A stretch of 64,000 nucleotides of DNA from Lentisphaerota bacterium. Its GTDB lineage: Bacteria > Verrucomicrobiota > Lentisphaeria > Victivallales > Victivallaceae. The translations under genes and the position numbers were made by a program. Where the stretch lies: the NCBI GenBank assembly GCA_015061625.1, contig SUWG01000007.1, positions 1 to 64,000 of the forward strand. The letters are read 5' to 3'. Below, in pieces: positions 1 to 10,071 of the stretch. Positions within the stretch are counted from its first letter, which is position 1. Each line of letters opens with the position of its first letter. The notes beneath the pieces are model-generated. The model saw nothing but the letters and a program-made list of their open reading frames with translations. It was not told the origin of the DNA and did no database searches.

Positions 1-44
1 CCGGATGATTTTGAAAGATATGTTCAACCAACTGGGGTGGCAAA

Positions 45-1013
45 ATGTCAGTGAACAAATTTAAGCAGGAGCTGCTCGATTCTATATTGACTCTGCTCTG
101 GAAACAGTGGACACAGTTTGGTGTTGCCGGAGCAGTCAACAGCAAGGATGATTTGGTGCTTGATCCTGAAGCGTTGCTGATTTTTTCGGCACACTTCGCA
201 AGGTATGATCAGCGGCTCTATGATCTTGTGATCGACTGGCTTCAATGCAATGGAGAAAGCATCAATCTGCCCCGTTTGAAAGCCTTACTGAAACGCTTTA
301 CCAACGCCGACCGGAAATCTCTCGGCTTTATTGCCGCTTCGGTAAATTTGAAAAAATGGCAGCCGCTTGCCAAAAGTTTACTGCCGAAAGATTCCGGAGT
401 CGAAACGATGTTCTTCGGGAATGAGTTTGTCCCGAAGCCGGATGAAACGGCGTTGCGTTACGGGCTCAAGCGTAATCAATATGTGCAGAGCAATAAAGTT
501 ATGCCATTTGCAAGCACTGGTAACGCATCGCTTTTGCTGCGTTTGCGGGGAGCTTTCGGGATGTCGGCTCGTGCCGAAGCGATATTGACCATGCTGAATA
601 AAGAATTCTGTCGAATCCAGGATGTGGCAGATGCAGGAGGTTTTTCGTGGAAATCTGCCAGTGACGTGCTGGATGAACTCTGTACCTCCGGAGTGGCAGT
701 TACGTTAGATAAAAGCAAACGCGGACGCACCTATTTTCTGAAAGATTCAAACACAATGCACAAGCTGTTTGAAATTGAGACCGTCAACTTTCCGGATTGG
801 CTGACCATCTTTGAGATGCTCTCCGTCGTTTGGGAGTGCATCAGCAATCCCCGCTTCGCCGAAGTATCTGAACGCACTGCCATTGGAGAATTACAGAGGG
901 AATTTGTCGAAAAAGTCAATGACCGTCTGCAAAATTGCGGTATCTCCTATTTGAGCAAACTCACCTCTGAATCGGTATTGACTCTGCCGGATATTTTACA
1001 TTTAATAAACTGA
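45..1013 (+). CDS. hypothetical protein with a likely C-terminal winged-helix segment
   Basis: 322-aa ORF. The segment ARAEAILTMLNKEFCRIQDVADAGGFSWKSASDVLDELCTSGVAVTLDKSKRGRTYFL looks wHTH-like. An upstream ORF cut by the window edge overlaps its start. Confidence 0.6.
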   Translation: MSVNKFKQELLDSILTLLWKQWTQFGVAGAVNSKDDLVLDPEALLIFSAHFARYDQRLYDLVIDWLQCNGESINLPRLKALLKRFTNADRKSLGFIAASVNLKKWQPLAKSLLPKDSGVETMFFGNEFVPKPDETALRYGLKRNQYVQSNKVMPFASTGNASLLLRLRGAFGMSARAEAILTMLNKEFCRIQDVADAGGFSWKSASDVLDELCTSGVAVTLDKSKRGRTYFLKDSNTMHKLFEIETVNFPDWLTIFEMLSVVWECISNPRFAEVSERTAIGELQREFVEKVNDRLQNCGISYLSKLTSESVLTLPDILHLIN

Positions 1014-1033
1014 TAAAAACGGAAACGAAGACA

Positions 1034-1066
1034 AAGAAAAACCCCGCAATCTGTTGATTGCAGGGC
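1034..1066 (-). terminator. intrinsic terminator of tRNA-Val
   Basis: Minus strand GCCCTGCAATC-aaca-GATTGCGGGG followed by TTTTTCTTT. Confidence 0.8.
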
Positions 1067-1074
1067 TGAAATTC

Positions 1075-1151
1075 TGGTGGGCGTAGTAGAACTCGAATCT
1101 ACGACCTCCACGATGTCAACGTGGCGCTCTAACCAACTGAGCTATACGCCC
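1075..1151 (-). tRNA. tRNA-Val (anticodon GAC), CCA encoded
   Basis: GGGCGTATAGCTCAGTTGGTTAGAGCGCCACGTTGACATCGTGGAGGTCGTAGATTCGAATCTACTACGCCCACCA; cloverleaf arms pair, anticodon loop TTGACAT. Confidence 0.97.
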
Positions 1152-1359
1152 GATTATCGGGTGATGATTTCGTTCATCATGTTACCTAATATATACCGTG
1201 ATTTCATCTTTTGCAAGCGGAAATTGAAAAAATTTATGTTTTTTTTGTAAAGAAGTGTTTTTTTGTACTTTTCCTGTTTGTCTATTTTTTCAATACGCTA
1301 TATATTATAAGATTGTTATAATATTTTTCGGGCGACAGGAATTTTTTTCCGGGGGATTT

Positions 1360-2562
1360 ATGTATAATTGTATTATTTGCCGCTATCATGAAATTGCCAC
1401 CAAAGGCAATAACCGTAATATGTTTGAAAAGTGTCTGGTGGAAAATATCCGCCACGCCCTGCGGGAAATCGCTCCCGAATGCCGGGTGAAACGCATCCGT
1501 GGACGGGTGTGGATCGAGCCGGGCAATGCGGAAAATGTGTTCGCCGCAGAAATACTTGATGCCATCAACGTCCGTCTGGCAGATGTTTTCGGTCTTGAAT
1601 CTTATTCGCCGGCGGTACTGCTGCCGGTGGATATGGATGTGATCCGGGAAACGGCTCTGAAACTTATTCCGCAGGCATTTGAAAAATTTGCCGGAAAGAT
1701 ACCAAAATTCCGTATCCGGGCCAGACGGAGCAACAAGCGGTTTCCGATGACGTCCAGAGAAATTGAGATAGATCTGGTTTCGGCGGTTGCCGGAAAAATG
1801 GGATCCGGGAGTTTTAAGATAGATCTGGATGAGGCGGATATCACCTTGGGCTGTGAGGTGCGGGATGAGTTTTCCGCTCTTTATCTGGATATTTTCCGGG
1901 CTTCCGGCGGTCTGCCGGTGGGCAGTAATCCCAGAGTGCTTACTTTGCTTTCCGGGGGGATCGATTCTCCGGTGGCGGCGTGGCAGATCATGAAGCGCGG
2001 TTCGCCGACGGACTTCATCACCTTTCACAGTGCGCCGTATACTCCGCCGGAAACGGTGGATAAGGTGCGCGGTATTGCCGCCAGACTTAATAGATTTCAG
2101 CGCAAAGGGCGGCTGTTTATCGTCAATCTGGCGGAATTTCAGAAAGCCGTCAGAGATAATTGTGCGGAAAGATTGCGTACGGTGCTTTACCGCCGGGCGA
2201 TGTTCCGGATCGCAGAAGCCGTGGCGCGGCGTGAAGATTGCAAAGCACTGGTCACCGGCGAAGCACTCGGTCAGGTCGCCAGTCAGACGGTGGCCAATAT
2301 GGATACGATCAACCGGGCGATAGATATGCTTGTTCTACGTCCGCTGGTCGGGGCCGATAAACTTGAAGCGATCGCAATAGCGGAAAAAATCGGTACGATG
2401 AAGCAATCCAGTGTGCAGGTGCCGGATAGTTGCACAGTGTTTGCCCCTTCCAATCCGGCGACCAGTGCGCCGGTGGATCTGGCTCTCAAGGAAGAGGCAA
2501 AAATCCCCGGATATGCGGCAATACTTGAAAAAATTATCGATGATATTGAAATTGATGCTTGA
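1360..2562 (+). CDS. thiI: tRNA 4-thiouridine synthetase ThiI (no C-terminal rhodanese domain)
   Basis: THUMP-like N-terminus and PP-loop LLSGGIDSPVAAW. Start set at ATG 1360 (MYNCIICRYHEIATKGNN) after a GGGGGA element rather than at 1255. Confidence 0.92.
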   Translation: MYNCIICRYHEIATKGNNRNMFEKCLVENIRHALREIAPECRVKRIRGRVWIEPGNAENVFAAEILDAINVRLADVFGLESYSPAVLLPVDMDVIRETALKLIPQAFEKFAGKIPKFRIRARRSNKRFPMTSREIEIDLVSAVAGKMGSGSFKIDLDEADITLGCEVRDEFSALYLDIFRASGGLPVGSNPRVLTLLSGGIDSPVAAWQIMKRGSPTDFITFHSAPYTPPETVDKVRGIAARLNRFQRKGRLFIVNLAEFQKAVRDNCAERLRTVLYRRAMFRIAEAVARREDCKALVTGEALGQVASQTVANMDTINRAIDMLVLRPLVGADKLEAIAIAEKIGTMKQSSVQVPDSCTVFAPSNPATSAPVDLALKEEAKIPGYAAILEKIIDDIEIDA

Positions 2563-2643
2563 CAAAAGGCATTATTGGGGTTAAGTTTATTCCTGTGTAG
2601 AAATATTGCGTATATTATATAGGAAATATGAGGGAGTGAAACT

Positions 2644-4353
2644 TTGATTAAGGATCAGGAATTCGTACTCAAACTGTTGCGTGAGTATAAAATGGCCGAT
2701 GCCGAACAGATCAGTGCCGCTCATGATGCTGCGATCGATGCCGGAAGCACTGACGTTATCGGGGAGTTGGTCAAGAATAATATCATTGATTACGATGAAT
2801 TGCTTGGAATGCTTGCCCAGCAGTACGGCATGGAAATCGTTTCTCTGGAAGATTATGAAATCCCGGAAGAGGTCATCGGGGCTTTGCGGGCGGATTATGC
2901 CCGTTATTATCAGGTCGTTCCGGTTTCCAATGATGGTTCATGGCTCACGGTGGCGATGGAAGATCCCACCGATGTTGAAAAACTTGACACACTGCGTTAT
3001 CTTTTGGGCAGTGATGTCGATGCGGTGATCGCTCCATTGGCGCAGATATTGGATGCTCTGGAAAAATATTATCCGGAGGAAGTCGAGGCCTCAGGCAGTC
3101 AGAATAAGGAAGTTGATATTGATTCTGCGGAGTTGATTATCGAGAATGATATGGATGCTGATGCCGGGAACGAAGATGATGATACGGCTCCGATCATCCG
3201 TCTGGTTTCCAAAATCATTATTGATGCCTACAAAATGCGGGCATCGGATATTCACCTTGAACCGATGGAAAAACGTTACCGGGTGCGTTACCGTATCGAC
3301 GGTGCGCTCCGGGAAGTTGACGGGCCGCCGAAGTATCTGCAGGCCAACTTCACCAGCCGTATGAAAATCATGGCGCATTTGGATATTACTGAAAAACGTA
3401 TTCCGCAGGATGGTCGTATCCAGTTGTCGGTCGGTGAAAAAGATATTGACTTGCGTGTATCATCGATCCCGACGATTTTCGGTGAAAGTATCGTTATGCG
3501 TATTCTGGATAAAAGCAGTATCCAGTTGGATATTCCGAAACTCGGTTTTTATGCAGATGACCTTGAAATGGTCACTAAAATCATCAACTATCCGGATGGT
3601 ATCTTTCTGGTCACCGGGCCTACCGGTTCGGGTAAGACCACCTCTCTTTATGCATTTCTGAATACCATCAACACCACGGCGCGAAAACTTATCACCGTGG
3701 AAGACCCGATCGAGTATCAGTTGCCGGGTATCAATCAGGTGCAGGTTGACCGCCATGTGGATATGACCTTTGCGGCGGCTCTGCGCAGTATGCTCCGTCA
3801 GGCACCTAATATCATCATGGTCGGTGAGATCCGCGACCTTGAAACAGCTGAAATTGCGATCAACGCTGCGCTTACCGGTCACCTGGTATTCAGTACTCTG
3901 CATACCAACGATGCTCCCGGTGCGGTTGCCCGTCTGGTGGATATGGGGGTGAAACCGTTCTTGGTGGCGACGGCGTTGCGGGCGGCGATGGCCCAGCGTT
4001 TGTTGCGCCGGGTATGTAAAGAGTGTGCCGAGGAACATATTCCTACGGCGGCGGAAAAACGCATTCTGGGGCTTACCGATGAATATCTTGCCAACCACAA
4101 ATTCTACAAAGGCAAAGGGTGCCGTCACTGCGGTTACACCGGTTACAAAGGGCGTGTCGGTATCTATGAGATATTCCTGATCACCGAGGAGATCGCCCGG
4201 TTGATTTTTGCCAACGAAACCAGTGGTACGTTGCGTTCATTTGCCCGTCGCAATGGTATGAGAAGTTTGCGTGATGATGCCATCCGCAAAGCCGAGGCGG
4301 GTATTTCGACATTGGAAGAGGTGATCTTTGTCACCTTGCGTGATGAAAATTAA
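2644..4353 (+). CDS. pilB: GspE/PilB-type secretion/pilus assembly ATPase (copy 1)
   Basis: Walker A GPTGSGKTTSLY, Asp box, GEIRDLETAEIAINAALTGHLVFSTLHTNDA, and a zinc-binding CKEC...CRHCGYTGYKGR. Confidence 0.93.
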   Translation: MIKDQEFVLKLLREYKMADAEQISAAHDAAIDAGSTDVIGELVKNNIIDYDELLGMLAQQYGMEIVSLEDYEIPEEVIGALRADYARYYQVVPVSNDGSWLTVAMEDPTDVEKLDTLRYLLGSDVDAVIAPLAQILDALEKYYPEEVEASGSQNKEVDIDSAELIIENDMDADAGNEDDDTAPIIRLVSKIIIDAYKMRASDIHLEPMEKRYRVRYRIDGALREVDGPPKYLQANFTSRMKIMAHLDITEKRIPQDGRIQLSVGEKDIDLRVSSIPTIFGESIVMRILDKSSIQLDIPKLGFYADDLEMVTKIINYPDGIFLVTGPTGSGKTTSLYAFLNTINTTARKLITVEDPIEYQLPGINQVQVDRHVDMTFAAALRSMLRQAPNIIMVGEIRDLETAEIAINAALTGHLVFSTLHTNDAPGAVARLVDMGVKPFLVATALRAAMAQRLLRRVCKECAEEHIPTAAEKRILGLTDEYLANHKFYKGKGCRHCGYTGYKGRVGIYEIFLITEEIARLIFANETSGTLRSFARRNGMRSLRDDAIRKAEAGISTLEEVIFVTLRDEN

Positions 4354-4374
4354 CGGCGGGAGTTTGAGAATAAT

Positions 4375-6063
4375 ATGTTGGATATTGAAAATTCTGCACT
4401 GATCGATCTGATCAGAAATGAACGTGCCGCCGATAATGCGACATTGGCCAAACATCTTGACGAAGTAGCCGAGGAGTGTGAGTCATCCGGCAAAAGTGCG
4501 CTTGAAGTTATCGTGAATTTCGGTCTGTTTTCCCGGCAGGAGGTTCTGGAGATGATGGCGGCCAGTCTGGCCACTTACATTTGGAATCCCAAAGCCAAAG
4601 ACCTGCCGCGTGAGATCATCAAACTGCTGGATGTAGATACTGCCAGAACCTATGGCGTGATCCCGCTGGAGGATGACGGGGATACGTTGCAGATGGCGAT
4701 GCGCCGTCCGTTGGATTTCCAGAGTCAGGAATCTTTGCGTTTTATTATCGGGCGCAATATTATGCCGGTGATCTGCGATCCGGATCAGTTTGAGAGCGAA
4801 CTTGACCGTTACTATCCGGAAAAAGAAGATACCGTCGATGACATCGTTGCTGAATTGGGCGAGATGGAAGTTGAGGAAGATGATGTGGCCGATGAGGATA
4901 AGGCCAATGAGATGCCGATCGTCAAATTTGTGGATGTGATCATCCATCAGGCGATCAAGGATAAGGCATCGGACATTCACTTTGAACCGTTTGAAAAGAA
5001 TTTCCGCATCCGCTACCGGGTGGATGGTGCGTTGTATGAAATGCCGGAACCGCCGCGCAGTCTGGCAACTCCGGTGATCAGCCGTATCAAGATCATTTCC
5101 GGCTTGAATATTTCTGAACGCCGCCGTCCGCAGGATGGACGTATCCAGTTGAAGTACAATGGCCGTCCGGTGGATTTGCGTGTGTCATGTCTGCCGACCA
5201 GTCACGGCGAATCTGTGGTGCTCCGTGTGCTTGACCGTACGGTGGTGAATCTTGAATTGGATTCTCTGGGCATCGGAACGGATGTATTGGAAAAATTGCG
5301 TGAGATCATCCATCTGCCCAATGGTATTCTGCTGGTGACCGGGCCGACTGGTTCCGGTAAAACGACGACACTTTATTCGGCATTGAGTGAGATCAATGTT
5401 ATTGAAGATAAAATCCTTACCGCAGAAGACCCGGTCGAGTACGATATTGAAGGCTTGATCCAGTGTCCGATCAACGATGCCGTGGGCATGACCTTTCAGA
5501 AAGCGTTGCGTGCATTTTTGCGACAGGACCCTGACCGTATCCTCGTCGGTGAGATCCGTGACTTTGAAACGGCGCAGATCGCTATTGAAGCATCCCTTAC
5601 GGGACACTTTGTATTCAGCACTCTGCACACCAACGATGCGGCAAGTACCATTACCCGTCTGATGGATATGGGGGTGGAACCGTTTTTGATCGCTTCATCT
5701 CTGGCCGGGGTGTTGGGCCAGCGTCTTATCCGCCGGGTTTGTCCGCAGTGTAAAACTTTCTATACGCCGACAGACGAAGACCTTGACCGGCTCAATCTGG
5801 AGCGGGCGCAGGTGGAAGGCAAACAATTCTGCTATGGTCGCGGTTGTGAATTGTGCAGTAACACCGGTTACAAGGGCCGGAAAGCCCTGACCGAATTGAT
5901 GATCATCAACGATACCTTGCGTGATATGATCGCCGACAGCACTCCGGCGAATATTCTCGGTGCCAAAGCGTGTGAATTTGGTATGCGTACCTTGCGTGAA
6001 GATGGTTTGTTGGCTATTTTCAACGGTGAAACGACCGTTGACGAGGTGGTTCGTTATACATAA
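4375..6063 (+). CDS. GspE/PilB-type secretion/pilus assembly ATPase (copy 2)
   Basis: GPTGSGKTTTLYSAL, GEIRDFETAQIAIEASLTGHFVFSTLHTNDAAST, CPQC...CELCSNTGYKGR; same strand, 21 bp after copy 1. Confidence 0.93.
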   Translation: MLDIENSALIDLIRNERAADNATLAKHLDEVAEECESSGKSALEVIVNFGLFSRQEVLEMMAASLATYIWNPKAKDLPREIIKLLDVDTARTYGVIPLEDDGDTLQMAMRRPLDFQSQESLRFIIGRNIMPVICDPDQFESELDRYYPEKEDTVDDIVAELGEMEVEEDDVADEDKANEMPIVKFVDVIIHQAIKDKASDIHFEPFEKNFRIRYRVDGALYEMPEPPRSLATPVISRIKIISGLNISERRRPQDGRIQLKYNGRPVDLRVSCLPTSHGESVVLRVLDRTVVNLELDSLGIGTDVLEKLREIIHLPNGILLVTGPTGSGKTTTLYSALSEINVIEDKILTAEDPVEYDIEGLIQCPINDAVGMTFQKALRAFLRQDPDRILVGEIRDFETAQIAIEASLTGHFVFSTLHTNDAASTITRLMDMGVEPFLIASSLAGVLGQRLIRRVCPQCKTFYTPTDEDLDRLNLERAQVEGKQFCYGRGCELCSNTGYKGRKALTELMIINDTLRDMIADSTPANILGAKACEFGMRTLREDGLLAIFNGETTVDEVVRYT

Positions 6064-6089
6064 TCGGCAGTTAAACGGAGGAAATACTC

Positions 6090-7340
6090 ATGCCGCAATA
6101 TACATATATAGCCGTGAATGGTGCCGGTAAGGAGATCAAAGGTGCCATTAATGCCGCCAATGAACAGGTGGCCAATTTTGAGTTGCGTTCAAAAGGCCTC
6201 TCGGTGATTTCGATGCGTCAGGTGGTCAAGGCGCAGAAGGTCAAGGCTAAAGCTGCCGGTGGAAGCGCATTGAATATGAGTTTCGGGCCGGTCGTGATCA
6301 AACGCAAAGAATTGACCGTGGTCACCCGTCAGTTGGCGATTCTGCTGGGTGCGGGGTTGCCGTTGATCCGTTCACTGCGGACACTGGAAAAACAGGCGAA
6401 AAACCCCTCGGTCAAGATGGTTCTGGGAAAAACATCTGACATCGTGGAAGGCGGTTCGACCTTTGCTGAAGCATTGGCACAAAGTCCGAAGTCCTTTGAC
6501 AAACTTTACTTGAATATGGTGCGTGCCGGTGAGGCATCCGGTGCGATGGAGATTATTCTTGACCGTTTGGCAGGTTTTATGGAAAAGGCCGCCCGGATCA
6601 CCGGCAAAGTCAAATCGGCGATGATCTATCCGTCAGTGATCTTGAGTATTGCGGTTCTGGCTATTGTCGGTTTGATGATCTTTATCGTGCCGAACTTCCA
6701 GAAGATCTTCAGTGACTTGCTCGGTCCGGATGAACCGTTGCCGGGTATCACCGTATTTTTGATCGACTGCTCCAATTCGATGGTTCAGACCTGGTATTAC
6801 TGGTTGATCGGTGTGGCGGTGATCATCATCGGTTTCAAAGTAGCGGCAAAGATTCCGGCCGGTAAGTATGGTTTGGACTTTTGTAAGTACAATATGCCGT
6901 TATTCGGGCCGATCATTGCCAAAACGGCGGTTTCCCGTTTCAGCCGTACACTGGGAACATTGATGAGTTCCGGTGTGCCGGTGTTGAGTGCTTTGGCGAT
7001 CGTTAAAGAGACCAGCGGTAATGAGGTGGTTTCCGAAGCGGTGCAAAAAGTATATGATGCGGTCAAGGAAGGTGAGGGTATTGCCGCACCATTGAGCCGG
7101 ACAAAGGTGTTTCCGGAAATGGTGATCAGTATGGTGGAAGTCGGTGAAGAGACCGGTAAATTGCCGGAAATGCTCGACAAGATCGCCAATACTTATGACG
7201 AAGAAGTGGATAACGCTGTCGGCGCATTGACCAGCTTGATCGAACCTTTGATGATCGTGGCACTGGCCGGTATCGTCGGTACGATCGTTATTGCGTTGTT
7301 CCTGCCCTTGACCAAGATCATCGAAAAGATGTCCGGTTAG
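6090..7340 (+). CDS. pilC: type II secretion/type IV pilus inner-membrane protein PilC/GspF
   Basis: MPQYTYIAVNGAGKEIKGAINAANEQVANFELRSKGLSV, duplicated GspF domains, C-terminal TM IVALAGIVGTIVIALFLPLTKIIEKM. Confidence 0.93.
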   Translation: MPQYTYIAVNGAGKEIKGAINAANEQVANFELRSKGLSVISMRQVVKAQKVKAKAAGGSALNMSFGPVVIKRKELTVVTRQLAILLGAGLPLIRSLRTLEKQAKNPSVKMVLGKTSDIVEGGSTFAEALAQSPKSFDKLYLNMVRAGEASGAMEIILDRLAGFMEKAARITGKVKSAMIYPSVILSIAVLAIVGLMIFIVPNFQKIFSDLLGPDEPLPGITVFLIDCSNSMVQTWYYWLIGVAVIIIGFKVAAKIPAGKYGLDFCKYNMPLFGPIIAKTAVSRFSRTLGTLMSSGVPVLSALAIVKETSGNEVVSEAVQKVYDAVKEGEGIAAPLSRTKVFPEMVISMVEVGEETGKLPEMLDKIANTYDEEVDNAVGALTSLIEPLMIVALAGIVGTIVIALFLPLTKIIEKMSG

Positions 7341-7344
7341 AATC

Positions 7345-8037
7345 ATGTTGGAAGTATTGGATATCGGCAATACCTTTACCCGTATTGCCGTTTGGGACGG
7401 CGGAGAATTCAGTGATCTCCGCCGTTTGCCCACTGCGGCACTTGAGTTGTCACCGGCGGATTTTCCCAGAGTGGCGGCTTGTGTTTATCCGGCGGCAAAA
7501 GACCGTTTGTCCGGGGCGGAAATTGATTTCATTTCTGCCTTGAATCACCATTCAAAAGTGGATTTTTCTCCGGTGGACTGCACTACGCTTGGTGCTGATA
7601 GAGTGGCGAATGCCATTGCGGCGGCGGAATTTTATGAACTTCCGGCGGCGGTGATCGACTGCGGTACGGCGATCACGCTGGAAGTGATCGACGGTCAGAA
7701 ACGCTTTGTCGGCGGAGCGATCGCCCCGGGGCGTAAATTACTGCGAAAAGCATTGGCACAGGGAACGGCGCAGCTGCCGGAGATCCCGCTGGGAATGGAC
7801 ATACCGGAAAATATCGGTTGCAATACGGTTGATGCAATACGTTTCGGCGTTGACACCGGAATAATCGGAGTGGTTGGAGAATGGTTGTCGGTATTGCGGA
7901 AAAAATACCCCTCACTGACAGTGATTTTCACCGGCGGAGATGGCAGATATTTTGCCCCGTCATTTCCGGAAGCACAGTTGGCCGATGAATTTTTCACTCT
8001 TCACGGGATCCGTCTGGCCGGTGGTTTTGCTGATTGA
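7345..8037 (+). CDS. coaX: type III pantothenate kinase
   Basis: MLEVLDIGNTFTRIAVWD, GADRVANAIAAAEFYELPAAVIDCGTAITLEVID, GGAIAPG. Confidence 0.9.
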   Translation: MLEVLDIGNTFTRIAVWDGGEFSDLRRLPTAALELSPADFPRVAACVYPAAKDRLSGAEIDFISALNHHSKVDFSPVDCTTLGADRVANAIAAAEFYELPAAVIDCGTAITLEVIDGQKRFVGGAIAPGRKLLRKALAQGTAQLPEIPLGMDIPENIGCNTVDAIRFGVDTGIIGVVGEWLSVLRKKYPSLTVIFTGGDGRYFAPSFPEAQLADEFFTLHGIRLAGGFAD

Positions 8038-9490
8038 TCGTATGGTAGAGTTGCCTGATCAGTCTGATTTGTTCGTTGCCGGTTTCGGTAGACTGGAGAG
8101 TGCCGTTTCTTTCCTGTAAAGAGTTGAAAAGTGCCTGATAGTTGCTTTCTGTAAAGCGGCGGTGGAGTTTATCGAGGCTGATACCCGGTGCGGATAATTC
8201 CCCGCGTAATTGCAGGAACCGGTCAAGATCTGTATAATATTGCAACAGTTCCCGGCAGTAATCTGCATCCAGTCTGTCCGGCATTTCCCGGTAAACGACT
8301 TCAAACATTTCCCTGAATCCGGGAAATGATATAAATCCGCCATCAAAAAAACTGCTTAGTCTGAGGATCGCCACGTCATATCCGTATTCTGCGTAATTTT
8401 CCGGTGGGGTGGGTTGCGGAGTATCCTGTCCGGCAGGTTCTCCGGTATCTTGAGTATCAGGCGTGTTATTTCCGGTCGCATCCATGGGGGATGAAAAGTT
8501 GTGACCGGTGACTGCGGCATCGGTTGCCGTTTCACTGCCGTCGGGTGAATGTGTTTCAACAGAAGCCGGAAAAGTAAAAGTTACCGCCGGCCCGGCGGCT
8601 GCCTGCTGCCGGATTTCAGTTTTATTTCCGGCAGTCAGCAGGGTAAAAACAGTACCGGCTGACAGCAGAATACCGCCGGTAAAGAGGGCAAATTTGGTTC
8701 GTAATTTGCCGGTTTTATGCGGTCGGGCAAGGCGGGAGATCGTTTGATCGAGAGCGTTTTGCCAATCAGAGATCGAAGAAAATCTTTTTTTGACCTGTCC
8801 GGCACATCCTTTTATATAAAGTTGGCGGATGATCCTGAATTCATCGGCGTTGAATTTTTCCGGCGGCGAGGGGAAGTCGGCGGCATCACATCCGGAATAG
8901 GCGCAATACAATGTTTTGGCCAGAGCATAGCAATCCCGGTCGATTCCATTGACCGGATCATCCGGTATGAATCCGGCGGTTCCGGCATTGCCTGATTCTG
9001 AAAGAGTGCCGAAGTCGGAAATTTTGGCTTGACCATTGATAAAAATGATGTTTTCCGGTTTGATGTCGCCGTGAAAAAGCTGATGGTTGTGCAGATGAGC
9101 CACCCCGGCGGTGACGACCCGGATGGTGGATAAGGCATCGGCGGCAGAAAGTTTGCCGTTGACGATACGGTATGCCAGAGTATCGGGAATATAGTGTTGT
9201 ATATTTCCGGCGTTATCGGCAAGTTCCATGGTGTAGAAAAAATTGCCGTCAGATAACTTCCCGGTTTGATATATTTGGGTGACAGCGGGGTGAGCCGGCA
9301 GATTACGCAAATCTGTGATGGCGTCAAGTTCCTTTTGGTGCCAGCGTGGGTTGATCGCCTTCAACGCCAGAAATTTACCGGTGATATCCTGAACCATAAA
9401 GATATTACCGGCTCCGCCGTTGCCGATACGCCGGAGCATGGTCAAACCGGCGGGCATTTCCGGAATTGTGGTAAGGTGATCGATATTCAT
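7994..9490 (-). CDS. membrane-anchored Ser/Thr protein kinase
   Basis: LRRIGNGGAGNIFMVQDITGKFLALKAI, HGDIKPENIIFINGQAKISDFGT, then TM FALFTGGILLSAGTVFTLLTAG. Start at ATG 9490 (MNIDHLTT), overlapping the sigma-gene stop. Confidence 0.88.
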   Translation of the reverse strand: MNIDHLTTIPEMPAGLTMLRRIGNGGAGNIFMVQDITGKFLALKAINPRWHQKELDAITDLRNLPAHPAVTQIYQTGKLSDGNFFYTMELADNAGNIQHYIPDTLAYRIVNGKLSAADALSTIRVVTAGVAHLHNHQLFHGDIKPENIIFINGQAKISDFGTLSESGNAGTAGFIPDDPVNGIDRDCYALAKTLYCAYSGCDAADFPSPPEKFNADEFRIIRQLYIKGCAGQVKKRFSSISDWQNALDQTISRLARPHKTGKLRTKFALFTGGILLSAGTVFTLLTAGNKTEIRQQAAAGPAVTFTFPASVETHSPDGSETATDAAVTGHNFSSPMDATGNNTPDTQDTGEPAGQDTPQPTPPENYAEYGYDVAILRLSSFFDGGFISFPGFREMFEVVYREMPDRLDADYCRELLQYYTDLDRFLQLRGELSAPGISLDKLHRRFTESNYQALFNSLQERNGTLQSTETGNEQIRLIRQLYHTINQQNHRPDGSREE

Positions 9491-10071
9491 AAGATGGGTA
9501 AATCCAGTTCCGGGTCGGCAGTTTTCAGTTGGGTGATGATTGCGCGCAAAGTTTCCAGACACCGTTTTTTACGGATGGTGACAGTGTTGGGTTTGGCGTC
9601 AAGTAACATGGCGACCTCTTTATCAGAGAGATTGCGCCGGAAACAAAGTTCAAAAGTTTCAAATACTTCCGGTTGGACTTTCTGGCGCAACTCATCAATG
9701 GCCAAAGCAAGCAGATTTGAACGGTATTCGGCATTGAATATTTCTTCAAAATCAGCATTTGCCGGTTCTTCGTCAGTCTGGATTTCCGGAGCAGTGACCC
9801 GGTTGCGGAAGTAATCGCAGATTTTATGCCGGATGATACCGCCGAGCCAGGTGCGGAAAAGTCCGTGTTTTTCTTTGGCATAAAGGAACGTGCCGTTGTT
9901 GAAAATTCCCATCATCACCGCTTGAATGATATCATCGGTATCTGCCGGCGGCACATGGCTTTTCAGTGCGGTACTGCGGATAAGATTCCGGTATGCGGCA
10001 TAAAAATCCTGATAGCCGACTGCATCATTGTCTTTAAGTTTCTGTAAAAGTGTACTTCGGGTCGTATACAT
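9487..10071 (-). CDS. sigma-70 family (ECF-like) RNA polymerase sigma factor
   Basis: Sigma region 2-like DIIQAVMMGIFNNGTF...FRTWLGGIIRHKICDYFRNR and region 4 HTH LRRNLSDKEVAMLLDAKPNTVTIRKKRCLETLR. Confidence 0.88.
   Translation of the reverse strand: MYTTRSTLLQKLKDNDAVGYQDFYAAYRNLIRSTALKSHVPPADTDDIIQAVMMGIFNNGTFLYAKEKHGLFRTWLGGIIRHKICDYFRNRVTAPEIQTDEEPANADFEEIFNAEYRSNLLALAIDELRQKVQPEVFETFELCFRRNLSDKEVAMLLDAKPNTVTIRKKRCLETLRAIITQLKTADPELDLPIL

Noticed and set aside
1-64. Partial upstream gene at the window start (frame ending at 54 or at 64)
   Set aside because: Too short to choose the frame or name a product; only the last ~17-21 codons are visible.
1282-2028. 248-aa minus-strand ORF inside thiI, and similar ones at 3460-4128, 4483-4980, 35693-36316, 40037-40777 and 42281-42916
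   Set aside because: Opposite-strand shadows of well-supported genes; no start signal or known motif.
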